Assembly (NCBI GenBank): GCA_015501055.1
Contig: JADNYV010000004.1
Location: 372,001 to 436,000, forward strand
Source of the DNA: Mucidula mucida
Lineage: Eukaryota > Basidiomycota > Agaricomycetes > Agaricales > Physalacriaceae
Reading direction: 5' to 3'
DNA: 64,000 nt
Shown here one piece after another: positions 11,087 to 21,738 of the stretch; positions within the stretch are counted from its first letter, which is position 1; every line of letters starts with the position of its first letter. The notes under the pieces were generated by a model that saw nothing but the letters and a program-made list of their open reading frames with translations, was not told the origin of the DNA and did not search any database. The position numbers were made by a program, and so were the translations under genes.

Positions 11087-13600
11087 CTAAACGTGGCGTT
11101 CATCGTCAGAGGTAGCTGTGGCATGTCCGGCCAAGTCCTCGTTGTCAACTGCGTTTTGTGTGTCCCCAAGATACCAATTTGGCATAAACAAGGAGATGCC
11201 CAATGGTACGACACTAACAGCAGTCGCCACAATGAGCATGATCTTCATCACATCGCCGTACGCGGATATGACTCCCTCCCTGACGGGATCTCCACGAGGA
11301 TACTGAGTGGTAATGACTGAGATGGAAGAATAAATGGCCGCTCTCTCCGTCTCCGAAAGGAATGGCAGGTAGTGAAGAAGCTTGCCCGGCATCATGTTGG
11401 TCCATATTGCGCCAGCTACATAGGTTTATATGGTCAGCTTGGCGCTTGGCGAGATTGAGAAACGCTGTCGACGTACAGATCGCGTTGCCAATAGCGCCAC
11501 CGATCTCGGTGAGAAGAAGAACGACTGCAGTGGCTGTCGCGACATCCACATGAGGGACACTAGCCTGAGCAGCAACTTGACTCGTCACGGCTGCGATGCC
11601 GCCTCCCATACTCTGAATGATCTGCGTCCAGACGATTTCAGCATCCGAGGCATTGGCCCCTCGTGAGTGAATCATCAGACCGACGCCACTAAAGAAACTG
11701 GGGTGAACGCGTAGCATGACGCGTACGCGAGATCACTCACAAGAGGCGAATGGTTAATCCTGCTACGAGCATGTACTATTAGACATGTCAAACGATGAAG
11801 GATCTCGCTGAAGCCACAAGCTACCTTGTAACGATGGAAATACGCATTGCGAAGCCGGCGCAGATTCCGAATACCGTTAGACCCACTGACTGAGTCAAGA
11901 CGAAGTAGGTAATGTTTGTAGGTGACCTACAGACAGAGAGTTACTACAAATGAACGATGCTGACGAAAACAAACTACTTGCCATGGCTTCACGACAACGA
12001 CAAAGGAATACAGATACGTGTATGTCAAGTAGAACGAAATCTAAGGCAACGCTCAGCTGATACGAGACACACAGGGAGGTATTGTGCACCCACGAAATCA
12101 AAGAAGCCAATTAGACTGGCACCCACGATACTCTTATTCTTCAAGAATCGTCCCGGAAGAACAGGATATTTCGCGACTTTGGCTTCCCATGGAGCGATGA
12201 ATAGCAAAAGAACACACCCCACGACGAGCATGGCGATCATTGACGCTATGAACTTGAATGAGCGTTACGCGCAGGGAGGATGAACAGCAACTGACGGTTG
12301 TGCCATCCATTTGAGGCCGATTTTGCGAGGGTTAATGGAAGCAGGATGAGAGCTACGCTGGTGCCAATGAGTATTAAGCCAAATAGATCGAGCTTCGCTA
12401 CGAGATTCCGAATCTTCGTGAAAATGTTTTGCGCGGGCTATTGCATGCCATGGATCAATATTCCCGCAGAGACAGCGTTCAGAACAGACAAACCTGCGCC
12501 GACTTGTGAGGAATCAGCCCGAGTCTCGTTGCCTTCCGCTCCGCCCAAGTCAACGTTATGATGAGCGGCGCAAGGGAGGCGGGAATCAATATCGCAAACA
12601 TGCCATCTAAATCATCAAGGAGTCAGGCGTCAACGTCTAGATAGCTTTCCAACACATACATCCCCATCTCCAGCCGGCACCGCTTAGTACTGCAGTGCTA
12701 ACATTACTTCCAATGAAGGCGTTGATGAGAATGGAAGGGAAATAAGGCCGGATACTACACCACGCCATTGAAGTGTCGTGATATCTGCGATGATGATCTG
12801 TGTCAACAGTTGAAGACCAGTATATCCACTAGATACCCATGAGTCAATAACAAGCCAAAACAACCAACAACGTACACTGCGTATAGAATGATTCCGCCGG
12901 CCACGGTTTGGATGTTATGCGCGGACGCTATTACGATGTAACCTAGCGTCGCAAATCGATGAGCGGATTGTAACTCTGTCGGTTATTGGTGTACTGACCA
13001 CAACGTAGAAAACCACTGCGAAGGTTCAGCAAACTCGGATACAACAGACAAACAGGAAGCAACTCACGGACCACAATGTACGCGACACCTCTAGACTGGA
13101 CGTCCGCAAGCTTCGCGATGGCCGGTTTACCGCATGCAACTAGAATTCACGCGTGCACATATGAGAACGACCCGGCTCGGGCAGCTGAATGATGAGAAAC
13201 ACACTAATAATAGATTGCGCCACCTGACGACCTTAAGTACTCGTTTCAATTGAAGAACCCTTCACATACCTGTATCGTACTTATCAAGCTGTGGTCTTGA
13301 AGCTCACTTGCTGCCCAAGCCAAATAGGCCCAAGTCGTCTGCGAATCGAGGGAGTATATGTACGCCGCGAGACCCAACCTTGAGAGAAGGCAACTGTGAA
13401 TGCTGGTATTATACCACGCTGAAGCAGCACTCACCCGAGGAAGAGGAACCACTTTGAGTATTTTCCATAGACCTGATGGGTCGCCTTTACCGTCGCAACA
13501 CCAGCATGCGCCTCAATCTCAGCCTGAGATGCTTGGGTATTCAAGGCGGGAAGAGGATGGTGTCTTCGCTGCTGAGGCTCTGAGGGCCTTCCTTGGACAT
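11087..13600 (-). CDS. Siderophore-iron transporter, major facilitator family
   Basis: Members of this family (yeast Arn/Sit, A. nidulans MirA-C) import ferric siderophores by proton symport. Diagnostic text includes QVYGKYSKWFLF, the mid-protein LFGLILIGTSVALILLPLTLA, GGGIAAVTSQVAAQASV, DVATATAVVLLLTEIGGAIG, MPGKLLHYLPFLSETERA, YGDVMKIMLIVATAVSVVP and the ending MPNWYLGDTQNAVDNEDL. Many small introns break the open frames, and about 12-14 membrane helices are expected. The N-terminus is unresolved. A well-placed ATG at 13600 opens MSKEGPQSLSSEDTILFPP but hits TGA at 13541-13543, while the body continues in another frame (NTQASQAEIEAHAGV) that has no ATG. Either one base is missing there, or an upstream exon (for example the ATG near 13701, MELQTSNAS) is spliced in. 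A GATA palindrome sits about 146 bases upstream. Confidence 0.85.
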
Positions 13601-13632
13601 GGTGAAGGATGAAGGATGGAAGCACGGCTCAT

Positions 13633-13643
13633 CATTTTATATC
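13633..13643 (-). promoter_or_regulatory. TATA-like element upstream of the siderophore transporter
   Basis: On the minus strand the sequence reads GATATAAAAT, about 35-45 bases before the ATG at 13600. Position and composition fit a TATA element for the siderophore transporter, and support the view that translation was meant to begin at 13600 rather than further upstream. Not tested. Confidence 0.35.
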
Positions 13644-13745
13644 ACATAGGCGTTAGAGCTCTAGTACCAGCAGCACATGTTCACCGACGCGTTTGAAGTT
13701 TGCAACTCCATTTTTCTGATCGTCCTGAGTTTTGACCCGAATGCT

Positions 13746-13756
13746 TTATCAGATAA
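13746..13756. promoter_or_regulatory. Inverted GATA palindrome, candidate iron-regulator site
   Basis: The 11-base sequence TTATCAGATAA is a perfect inverted pair of GATA cores around one central base. Read on either strand it contains ATCWGATAA, the extended consensus known for fungal iron-sensing GATA repressors (SreA/Fep1/Urbs1 class). It lies about 146 bases upstream of the ATG at 13600 of the siderophore transporter, and a half-match (AATCTGATTAG) follows it. This predicts repression by iron. The neighbouring gene gives the biological sense; binding is inferred. Confidence 0.6.
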
Positions 13757-14055
13757 TCAAATCTGATTAGCGCGCTACAAGCAGAGGTTTACAGCTGTCA
13801 GCAGCCACACGGAAATTTAATGCAGAGTGCCAGGTCCCTTTTCTCCCTCGCCCTGCCAAACACGCCGAAAGTGAAGGCGTTGAGGCTCTTGCTCAACGCG
13901 ACACTGCTGTGCGAGCCCGCGAATCGGTGCAATGTAGAAACTACCCAGCATCGCTGGAGAACTTGCTTAAGTAAACGAACGCGTTCGCAGCACTTGTCTT
14001 GATCGCCAACAGCAGTTTGTGGATAAGGAACGATATCATATCACAAGAGGAATGC

Positions 14056-15305
14056 CTAAATAAGTTTCGAAACACCACTGCGCCCATGGTCACGACGAAT
14101 GAATTTCTAAAACACGAATCAGCACACAATGATCGTTCTCCGAATAACCTTCTTACTTGGAAGCGGGCGAAGGTTTCTTCAGAGTAACCAAAAGCTATAC
14201 CGCTGCTAGTATGTGATACAACGAACAAAGTACTTGAAAGGTTACAGTGCGACAATGTCTTTCTGAGAGCGACCTCATAGTTAGGATGATCGTCAACGAC
14301 CATAATAATCTCTGCGGCCTTCACAGCGTTTATGCTAGTCTGAAGCTCAGCCCATCCTTTCTGTCGCATGCACTCGATTGGGATTCTCAACATCAGTTGT
14401 TCCAATGGAGCTGGGCACAATGCGGATATCATATTCGCCATGTTGAGCACGGAATCCATCGCATTGGTACAATAACAAAAGCGTCGTAGCAAAGGAATCG
14501 TGGGCCCCAATTCAACTACCAGGAAAGTTCAGCGCACGACTAGTGCAACAGAGTAGAAAGTCACACCTTTGAATCTCGCCAGATATGGAAGTTGTAAACC
14601 TAGACTGAGGTCCGTTAAGGTCTCCGAGCAAGCCCGCATCAACTGCGAAACTAATCTGAAGCCTTCATCATCCATATTGAACACGTGAAGAGTGGTAATG
14701 GATGGCATAGGACGATGGAGAAGGAGCCAGCGAACGAATGTGATCAAGGCGGAAGGTGATAGATCTAGCTTCAGAGAGTGTACAAGTAGGGAATTCTTGA
14801 CGAGATGTCAATGGGCGATGAGCCAAAGTGGTCGCCATGGAGTACGACGGTCTGAAGCTCACTGAAAGAGCAGACGGCGCCAATCTGTTTGCGGAATGAA
14901 GTCCGAGATGGGGTGTGGAGAACACATCAAATGTTTGAGTGGGGAAAGGCTATCGGGAGGAAAATATATTCGGCTGACACATGTCCACCCCGTAGAGGAA
15001 GACAGCAAGAGAGGTGATGTTTAAAACGGAGCGAAGTTGGTGCAGAATATGCGCATCCACGAATCATTTTCAGACACATGGAATGAGAGCATCTGAATGG
15101 CTGACCGAAGAGTGCAGGCAGACGACTGTATTAGCGTCTTGAGAACGTCAACATTCGCGGCGGAGACATCAATGGCCGAGAATAAGTGATGGCGACTCGT
15201 CCAAAGCCACCGTTTACAGACAAGGCTGCAAGTAGTAAGTGTCGGACGGTCAAAGCAGTTCTCTTGGATGATAGCGTCGACGAGTTCAGCGGGAAGTGTA
15301 TCCAT
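14056..15305 (-). CDS. F-box protein, probably frame-damaged
   Basis: The start is the ATG at 15305, with a clear F-box N-terminus: MDTLPAELVDAIIQ, then CFDRPTLTTCSLVCKRWLW, a pattern frequent in the large F-box families of mushroom-forming fungi. LRR-like text follows in several frames: LHQLRSVLNITSLAVFLYG, DSLSPLKHLMCSPHPISDF, LITFVRWLLLHRPMPSITTL and MANMISALCPAPLEQLMLRI. Between 14950 and 15050 the coherent text changes frame twice without a convincing intron. Either the gene carries two small indels, or an 87-nt intron (donor in the codon after VSEND, rejoining at RIYFPPDSLS) bypasses this part. The last exon uses a GTAAGA donor near 14166 and ends at 14056. The substrate is unknown. Model confidence is low in the middle. 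Confidence 0.55.
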
Positions 15306-15726
15306 CGAGCTCAGCGAGCTAATGACGGGAGATGTGAGGTTCGGCATATCGTGGGTAGAGCGTGTCAGCGAAATGGGTACGGCAGTCCTACTATACTATA
15401 TGGGGGCAGAGAGACATTGTCCACGTGCCGGCCAAGGGTATGGGGAGGTAGAGGACAATCGGTGGCGTCATCCGGACCAAGTCGATAAAGGCAATACTAT
15501 CTGTTAGAATTATGCTTGACAAGAGCACTAGCGTGGGCGCGCAAAAGGCGAAAGGATGATATGACAGAGGTACATCGTGGTGGAATCAAAGGTTCACAGT
15601 CGGAGACATCGGTCCGGATCTCGCGGTCATTTGTGTGAAGCTCGTCTCAGGGGCTACAGTATTCGTCTACCTTGAACTGCAACTGCCATCTCACAGCCTA
15701 CTTTCTCTTTCTTTCTCATCTTGACG
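15306..15726. other. Divergent intergenic region between F-box gene and kinase
   Basis: About 420 bases separating two start codons on opposite strands. It must carry both promoters. The last 40 bases before the kinase ATG are pyrimidine rich (TTTCTCTTTCTTTCTCATC), a common fungal promoter feature. Nothing else seen. Confidence 0.4.
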
Positions 15727-16996
15727 ATGCCTCATTTTTCGGATATGTCTGGTTACATTATCGATTCTGGCGCGCCCACTGGTGGTCGCCTTGAGCTCTT
15801 GGATTCTCTAGGTGCTGGGGCATATGGCGAGGTGTACCGTGCCGTGGACAAAGATGCAGCAACGCCCTCGTTCTATGCCGTGAAATGCCTGACTCGCCAC
15901 GCCGTTGGATCTAGGCGAGAGACCAAGCAAAAGCGGGAACGTCGTCTACACGCGCGCGTCTCCGGCCATCCGAACGTTATCACATTCCACAAAGCCATTT
16001 ATGACGACTTCTACGTTTGCTTCGTTCTCGATCTTTGCTCGGGCGGGACTCTTTTTGAAGCGATTTCAGAACACAAAATATTCTATCACAACGACACTCT
16101 TTTGAAGCAGGCCTTCGTCCAAATAATCGACGCTGTACAATATTGCCACGACCACCTCGTCTTTCACCGGTATGTTGTTTCACGCGTCGTCTTACTAGGC
16201 GTCTTTTCTTCATGGCCTGCAGCGACCTCAAGCCGGAAAACATTTTGTGTTCGAGAGATGGCAAAACAATCTATCTTTCTGATTTCGGTCTCGCGACCCG
16301 CCTTGAAAACGCTAAAAGCTTCGGATGTGGCACGCCTTACTACAAAAGTCCTGGTGAGTCGATTCTGCCCATTACTGTCCGTTTGACGTGTTCAATAACT
16401 AAACAGAATGCACTGGTGACAACCTCAAGATGACTTCGTACTCCACTCGTCAGAGCGATGTTTGGGCTCTTGGCGTCGTCCTTGTCAATATGACGACTGG
16501 TCGTTTTCCTTGGAGTTTGGCCAGCCTAGAAGATGCCGGCTTTCGTTCATTCCTTCGACATCGATCGTATCTCGAGAAAAACCTTCCATTATCCAAGTCT
16601 ACCGTCTCTGTTCTCCACCGCACATTCGAACTCAATCCCTGTCGGCGCATTACCCTCAAAGAACTGCGTAAGGAGATTCTTCAAGTCCATACCTTCTTCC
16701 TGGCCCACGACGAACTTCTAAGTTCCTCGAAACAAGAGCGCCAGATAGCCAAGCTCTTCGGCCCAGCGCTGTCGACGAATTCTGTAACGAAGCAAGACCA
16801 GCCTGGATCTACAGATGCCCTTGGTCATGAAGTGAAACCCATTCTTCAAGAAGCCGGTGCACGTCCACCTACGGCGGATTCAGTGCCCGATGTCAAGTCA
16901 CGCAAACGACGTCGTTCTTCAGTCGTCGAATCATTCACCCGACTCTTCAAATCCATACTCCAACACTCTCCTTTTCACTCCCTCACTTCTCAGTGA
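15727..16996 (+). CDS. Serine/threonine protein kinase, Ran1/Ksp1-like
   Basis: The ATG at 15727 is preferred over the TTG that opens the frame six bases earlier. Three exons join at introns 16170-16224 (splitting HR|DLKPEN) and about 16353-16407 (splitting SP|E). All kinase motifs are present: glycine loop LGAGAYGEVYRA (residues 28-39), AVK with the ATP-anchoring lysine near 53, HRDLKPEN with the catalytic aspartate near 149, DFGLAT near 168, and the SPE of the activation segment near 190. The best fit is the fungal Ran1/Pat1-Ksp1-Vhs1 group, which acts in nutrient and cell-cycle signalling. About 120 residues after the domain are basic and serine rich (SRKRRRSSVVES). A paralogue lies at 19066-20336 on the other strand. 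The frame is intact. Confidence 0.9.
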
Positions 16997-17141
16997 TGTA
17001 GACATCCGATTCGTATTTTCTGTGAACACGCAACGGCCACATCATTATTGGCAAAGAATAAACTCGAAAAATTCAAGGGAACAGTAGATATACAGTAACT
17101 CTAGATACAATGTCAGTAATGTACAATAGTAAATCGTAATA

Positions 17142-18834
17142 TCAAGCCGACTGATTGCGACGTGACCAAGAGAAGCTTAAAGCACCAATAACCCCGACCA
17201 CAACAAGCGCTGTTCCGGCACCTATGATACCAGGAAGATAGAGGTACCAAGTACCGTCAATATCGTCGACCTTTGACTGGCCATCAAACAGCGCCTTCTC
17301 CTCCTTCCGTCGCCTGCGCCTCAGTGCGTCCATGTTTGGCACTAAAGCCTCAATCTGCAACTCGATAGAAGGCATTTCGAGTTCTTCGGCATCATCACTG
17401 ACGGGGGGAGGGAGAATAGGAATGTCAAGATCTGGTGCAAGCTCACGAGCACGGTCAAAAAATCGGCCAGCAGCTTCTCGGTCCCGTTTCCAGAGCGAGT
17501 TCGCCCCCTCCAGCATATGTCCGCTGGCAGGGATTCGAATAGACGAAAGACTCGAGTGCGAGGACGACAGGAGGGTTGATGCCGCACCCTCCAAATGGAG
17601 CAGGCCAGCTTCTAGGTAAAGCTGAGCGAGGCCCCGTTTACCACCCAGACACTGTACGTAATAGACAGTCGTTCCTCGCTGCGCTTGTTTCTTGCTATGG
17701 AGTTCTTTGGACTCGACTTTCGTATTAAGAGGCAGATAGTAAGAGACCAGTTTCATCGTGGAAGTTGGAGCATGGGAGAGATGCCATGCACGCCTAACGA
17801 AGAACATTAATACCGGTTGGCAGGTAGCAGTAAGACGTAAAACTCACAAGAAGAATTCGAAAGCCTCCTCTTTATCTTTATGGATATCAAACTGCTCCAT
17901 CGCGATAAGAACCAGACTCGTGGGGTCCATGTTGTACTGATGCTCAAGCTCGTGGCTCGCATCGAATATAACCGAATTGCGAACGTAAGGCGCTAAAGTA
18001 TCGGGTACTGGGCCTACTATCAGAGAAGGCCAGATGATAGACTGATCCTTCTCAAGATGAAGAGTCAACAGGCGGCCTGAAGGAGCAGAGTGTAGGGACT
18101 CGAGCGATGAGTAGGAGGAAGTGATGCTTTGGATCATATGTCCGGGGGATACAGCGCGTGAAGCGGTAGTTGAGTTTCTCTTGCTTCTGAAAGGAAACCC
18201 TCGTTCATCTGCCGAGGACAGAGCTGGCGACGATAGCGCTGGAGATGAGGCTGTAAACTCTTCGACGTCGGATGCCTCCAATGATGCGGCAAAGCTACTA
18301 GATATTTCCGGGTCGGATACGAACGCGTAGGAGGAGTGAGTGGATGCAGTAGAAGCCGTTGAAGTGGTGCGCTCCCTGCCGGACAGACGGGACGACTGAG
18401 GTTCGAGTTGCCAAACAGAATTCGCGACATCCACATTGCCGTACAAGCGCCCCTACAACAAGCTCAAGAAGTAAATGGCGAGAGAGCAACGGTGAACGCA
18501 CCTTGATTATTGGAGATTGTCCCCGCACGCCCGCAATAAGGTAGTTGCGCTCAATTATGACCTAGGAAGCAAGAGGATTGTAGCGCTTAAAGTAATTATA
18601 GTTGTTATCCAGACTCACCGACATGTCCTCTTCTAGAGTACCATGCGGAATCATCAGAAGTACAGTGGCCTGTCCTATTTATGAAGAAGCTGGATACATG
18701 GCTGAGATCAAGTCAATTACCTGGTCGTGAGACTGGCCAAAGCTCGTCAGTCATAATAACATCCTACAACGTGAAACAGGGCCCACCTGATGCCATGAGT
18801 AGGAGTAGTATCTTTTGTCGTCAGGATTGTCCAT
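17142..18834 (-). CDS. CS-domain (p23/NudC-like) protein with C-terminal membrane anchor
   Basis: Start ATG at 18834 gives MDNPDDKRYYSYSWHQ. After four short introns the N-terminal 90 residues form a CS domain, the beta-sandwich used by p23, Sgt1 and NudC as an Hsp90 co-chaperone module: ATVLLMIPHGTLEEDMS, VIIERNYLIAGVRGQSPII, GRLYGNVDVANSVWQLEP. A serine-rich linker follows, then a helical, possibly TPR-like middle (EEAFEFFLRAWHLSHAP, GLAQLYLEAGLLHLEGAA, REAAGRFFDRARELAPDLD), a basic RRRRRKEEK patch, and a hydrophobic stretch of about 20 residues (YLPGIIGAGTALVVVGVIGA) just before a basic tail. That end suggests a tail-anchored protein facing the cytosol. The CS plus tail-anchor layout is not one I can name. 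The gene lies between two paralogous kinases. Frames are intact. Confidence 0.8.
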
Positions 18835-19065
18835 GAGAGTCGTAAGGAAGAAAATGTTGTAGAGAAGTTGATGGAAGGAGACAGCTTTCGGAAAGTGGCG
18901 CAAGCGCAAACGCCGATGACCACGTGATTGTGACACGTTCTGAGTCGTAAATCGTAACCACGGTGAAACTGCGTGGTTGCCTAATGTCTTAGTCTTGTAG
19001 CAGCGCTTTTGCATAAAATACATGTATCGGGTTGGTACATAAGCCATAATTCTAACGAGTCGTGT

Positions 19066-20336
19066 TTACTCCGATGAGGACGTCATTGTCCTCGAGTGTA
19101 CCTTCTGCACAACATTCTTCAATAGCTTGCTGCGCCTTGGCGGTGGGAAGAGAGCAGTGCTTGCGGGAGCACGGTGACGGGCTGTATCATCAACGCCATC
19201 GGGTAGTAAAACTATGGCTGGAACTGAGGACTCGAGCGGACGAGCCAATCGATACATCCCAACGCCATCTTCAGCCCTCCCGGACGTTGAAACACGATTT
19301 GATTTAGAAATGAAAAATCCTGCAACCATCTGCGCTTGTTCTGGAGCATTTGGAAGATCCGCAGCTGCGATAAAGAACGTCTTAAGAGCTATGACCTGTG
19401 CGCGGAGTTCGGCGATGGTAAGGCGAGTAGAGGGATCTGTGTCGAAGATGCGCTTGGCGAGACATACAACGCCTGGGGAGATAGGAAGAGTGTTTTGAAA
19501 GTAGTCCGGATCTTTGAGTGCTTTGACATATGAGGGGTCGACGTCCTGCGCCTTGCGCCAAGGACTGCGTCCGGTAACCAGATTGAGAAGCACGACACCC
19601 AGCGACCATATATCGCTCTCTTTTGTGGAATATGTGGGTAACATGAGTGTACCCATACTCTCTGTAAGATGTAAGGCCAAGTCTAACCTGATTGAACAAT
19701 ACGAACCGGGACTCTTATAGAAGAGACTGCCACATCCAAAGTCCTTGCAATTCGATACAGATGTAGCCAAGCCGAAATCAGCGAGGAAAATTTGCATGCC
19801 GTCTTGAGAGCAGAGAATATTATCCGGTTTGATATCTCTAGATAGAGAGTGAGCAGGCGATTAGAGACAGACTAAAACAAGCCTTACCTGTGAAACACAC
19901 CCATATTGTGACAGAATTCTACAGCATCCAGAATTTGCAGGAATGCGCAACGTAACAGCTCGTCATTCTGGTAGAACAAACGCTTCTCCACTATCGCCGA
20001 ATACAAGTCGCCGCCTCAACAAAGGTCCAAAACCACGTAGACATAAGCTCCTTCGTATATTACATCGTGAAAAGTGACAACGTTGGGATGGGAAGCGACA
20101 CGAGCATGCAAGGAGAATTCGCGTTTCTGGAATGAGTCGCCGCGGGAGCCTAGTTCGTATTTTTTCATACACTTGACAGCATAAAAGAGGGGATCATCCG
20201 CGGGGGAAGCAGTATCGCGCGCTTTGTAGACTTTTCCGTACGCGCCAGCACCAAGAAGTTCCAGAAGATGTAGACGGCGGTTGGCGATATATGCGTTACA
20301 GAAATTGGGTAAATCGCTCTTGCGTGGCACTGGCAT
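19066..20336 (-). CDS. Serine/threonine kinase paralogue with an in-frame TGA
   Basis: The start ATG at 20336 reads MPVPRKSDLPNFCNAYIANR, then the glycine loop LLGAGAYGKVYKA and FYAVKC. Introns near 19840-19890 and 19680-19728 splice in frame. HRDIKPDN, ADFGLAT, SPE, and DIWSLGVVLLNLVTGRSPW are all present, and the end is basic (RRSKLLKNVVQKVHS). The protein closely resembles the kinase at 15727, so this looks like a local duplicate. Codon 107, between VVLDLC and GGDLYSAIVEKR, is TGA (20016-20018) where the paralogue has Ser. Translation continues in the same frame on both sides, so this is a nonsense change rather than an indel. A C-to-T change from CGA is one way to get it. The gene may be a recent pseudogene, one allele of a heterokaryon, or carry a sequencing error. 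The start faces the TPK gene 173 bases away. Confidence 0.8.
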
Positions 20337-20509
20337 TTAGAAAGGATAGAGAGGTATAAAAAGAGGCTGCCAGAGCCAAGTGAAAAAGAAGGTGGTGGTA
20401 GAAGGGTAAGAGAGGCCACCCCTTTTCGGCTCGTTTGCCTCCGTTCGTTTTACACGGCGATTATCGATGGCCGCCCAATTGAGCAGGCTTGCACCACCAC
20501 CCAACTGCC

Positions 20510-21738
20510 ATGTATTCCTGGAATGTCGACTTTTTGAATAAAGTGCCCTCGTCGCGCGGTGTGAAGCGGGCGCTCATCATTCTCAATCAGCCATTTTCCT
20601 GGACGCTACTTGACCGTCTCTGGCACAACTGTGAATTACGACTCTGTGCAGATGGTGGTGCCAACAGACTATATGATACCGCAAGAATAAAGGAACAGTC
20701 GGTCTTTTTCACTCATCACCTAGTTCAAGTCCTGAGCTGCATAGGTTTCTTCCACATGCAGTTATCGGCGATTTGGACTCCATTCGAAAGGACGTCCGGG
20801 ATTTCTATTCGCGTCAGGTATGTTTTCGTATACTCTGCTCTCTATGGCATTTCTCATATGAAGACAGGGTGTAGCCATACACCAGGATCATGACCAGTAT
20901 TCGACGGACTTGATGAAGTGCATGCAATCAATAACTGAACGACAAGGCGACGAGGTGTGCATCACGCTGTCAGTCTGGACTACATCTAAATTTCCCCTAA
21001 AGCTATGGGAAATAATTCTTCTTGGTGGTCTAGCTGGTCGCTTAGACCAGACCATACACACACTTTCTTATCTTCATAAACTTCGCAAGGACAAGACGAA
21101 GCGAGTATTTGCTGTTACCGACGATAATCTAGGTTGGGTGCTAGACAGTGTAGGTGAATGCATGCCGTGGCGCGCTTGAGGATCTCAATATCGTTTAGGG
21201 AGAGCATTCGATTGAGGTTGACCACAGCAGTTGGGGTAAGACCTGCGGTCTACTTCCCGTTGGAGTAGACCAGACGATCCTTTCAACGAAGGGTCTTGAA
21301 TGGAATCTCAGTGCGTACGAGCACTATACATCTTTCACTCCATTGATATCCATTACTGTAGCCGAACAAGAATCATCTTTCGACACCCTTGTCTCTACAT
21401 CGAATCATCTCGTCCGTGCCGAGGGCATAGTGTGGATAAAGACATCAAAACCGATATGGTGGACTGTCGAACTTCATGTCGAGGTACACGTTCTGTATTT
21501 CGCAGGTGCCTTGACAGCTACTGGGGTGTCGGAGGAGCTTGTACCAATTCCCATAAGTGGGTTCTTATTGAACAAGCTGGGGGATCTCCTCGTTTCCCGT
21601 CATCCTAATTCCGGCTTGGATGAAGTGCTCAAGAACTCACAGTGGAGTGTCAATGAAGAAATGATTGATGATCCAGCTGCTTTTGAAGTTACCGAGGGCG
21701 CAGAGATTGCAGTGATATGCCCTGTGTCCGGAGGATAA
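20510..21738 (+). CDS. Thiamine pyrophosphokinase fused to a MoaD/MOCS2A-like sulfur carrier
   Basis: The first 250 or so residues are thiamine pyrophosphokinase (Thi80 type), which turns thiamine plus ATP into thiamine diphosphate: CADGGANRLYDT, GDLDSI, DQYSTDL, LLGGLAGRLDQTIHTL, then GLLPVG, TKGLEWNLS, LVSTSNHLV and IWWTVEL. The open frame does not stop there. From about 21475 it continues directly into about 87 residues that match the small subunit of molybdopterin synthase: VHVLYFAGALTATG, VPIPISGFLLNKLGDLL, WSVNEEMIDDPAAFEV and the ending AVICPVSGG. The terminal Gly-Gly, the thiocarboxylate site of MoaD, ThiS and MOCS2A, is free at the C-terminus. Introns include 20702-20736 (35 nt, GAG acceptor), about 20817-20868 and 21152-21199. 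No stop or intron separates the two parts. A lost base at the junction hiding a separate ATG cannot be excluded. Confidence 0.85.

Noticed and set aside
20681..20761. Possible frameshift in the TPK gene
   Set aside because: With acceptor TAG at 20744 the frame is wrong, but a 35-nt intron ending in GAG at 20736 restores LHRFLPHAVIGDLDSI without any indel.
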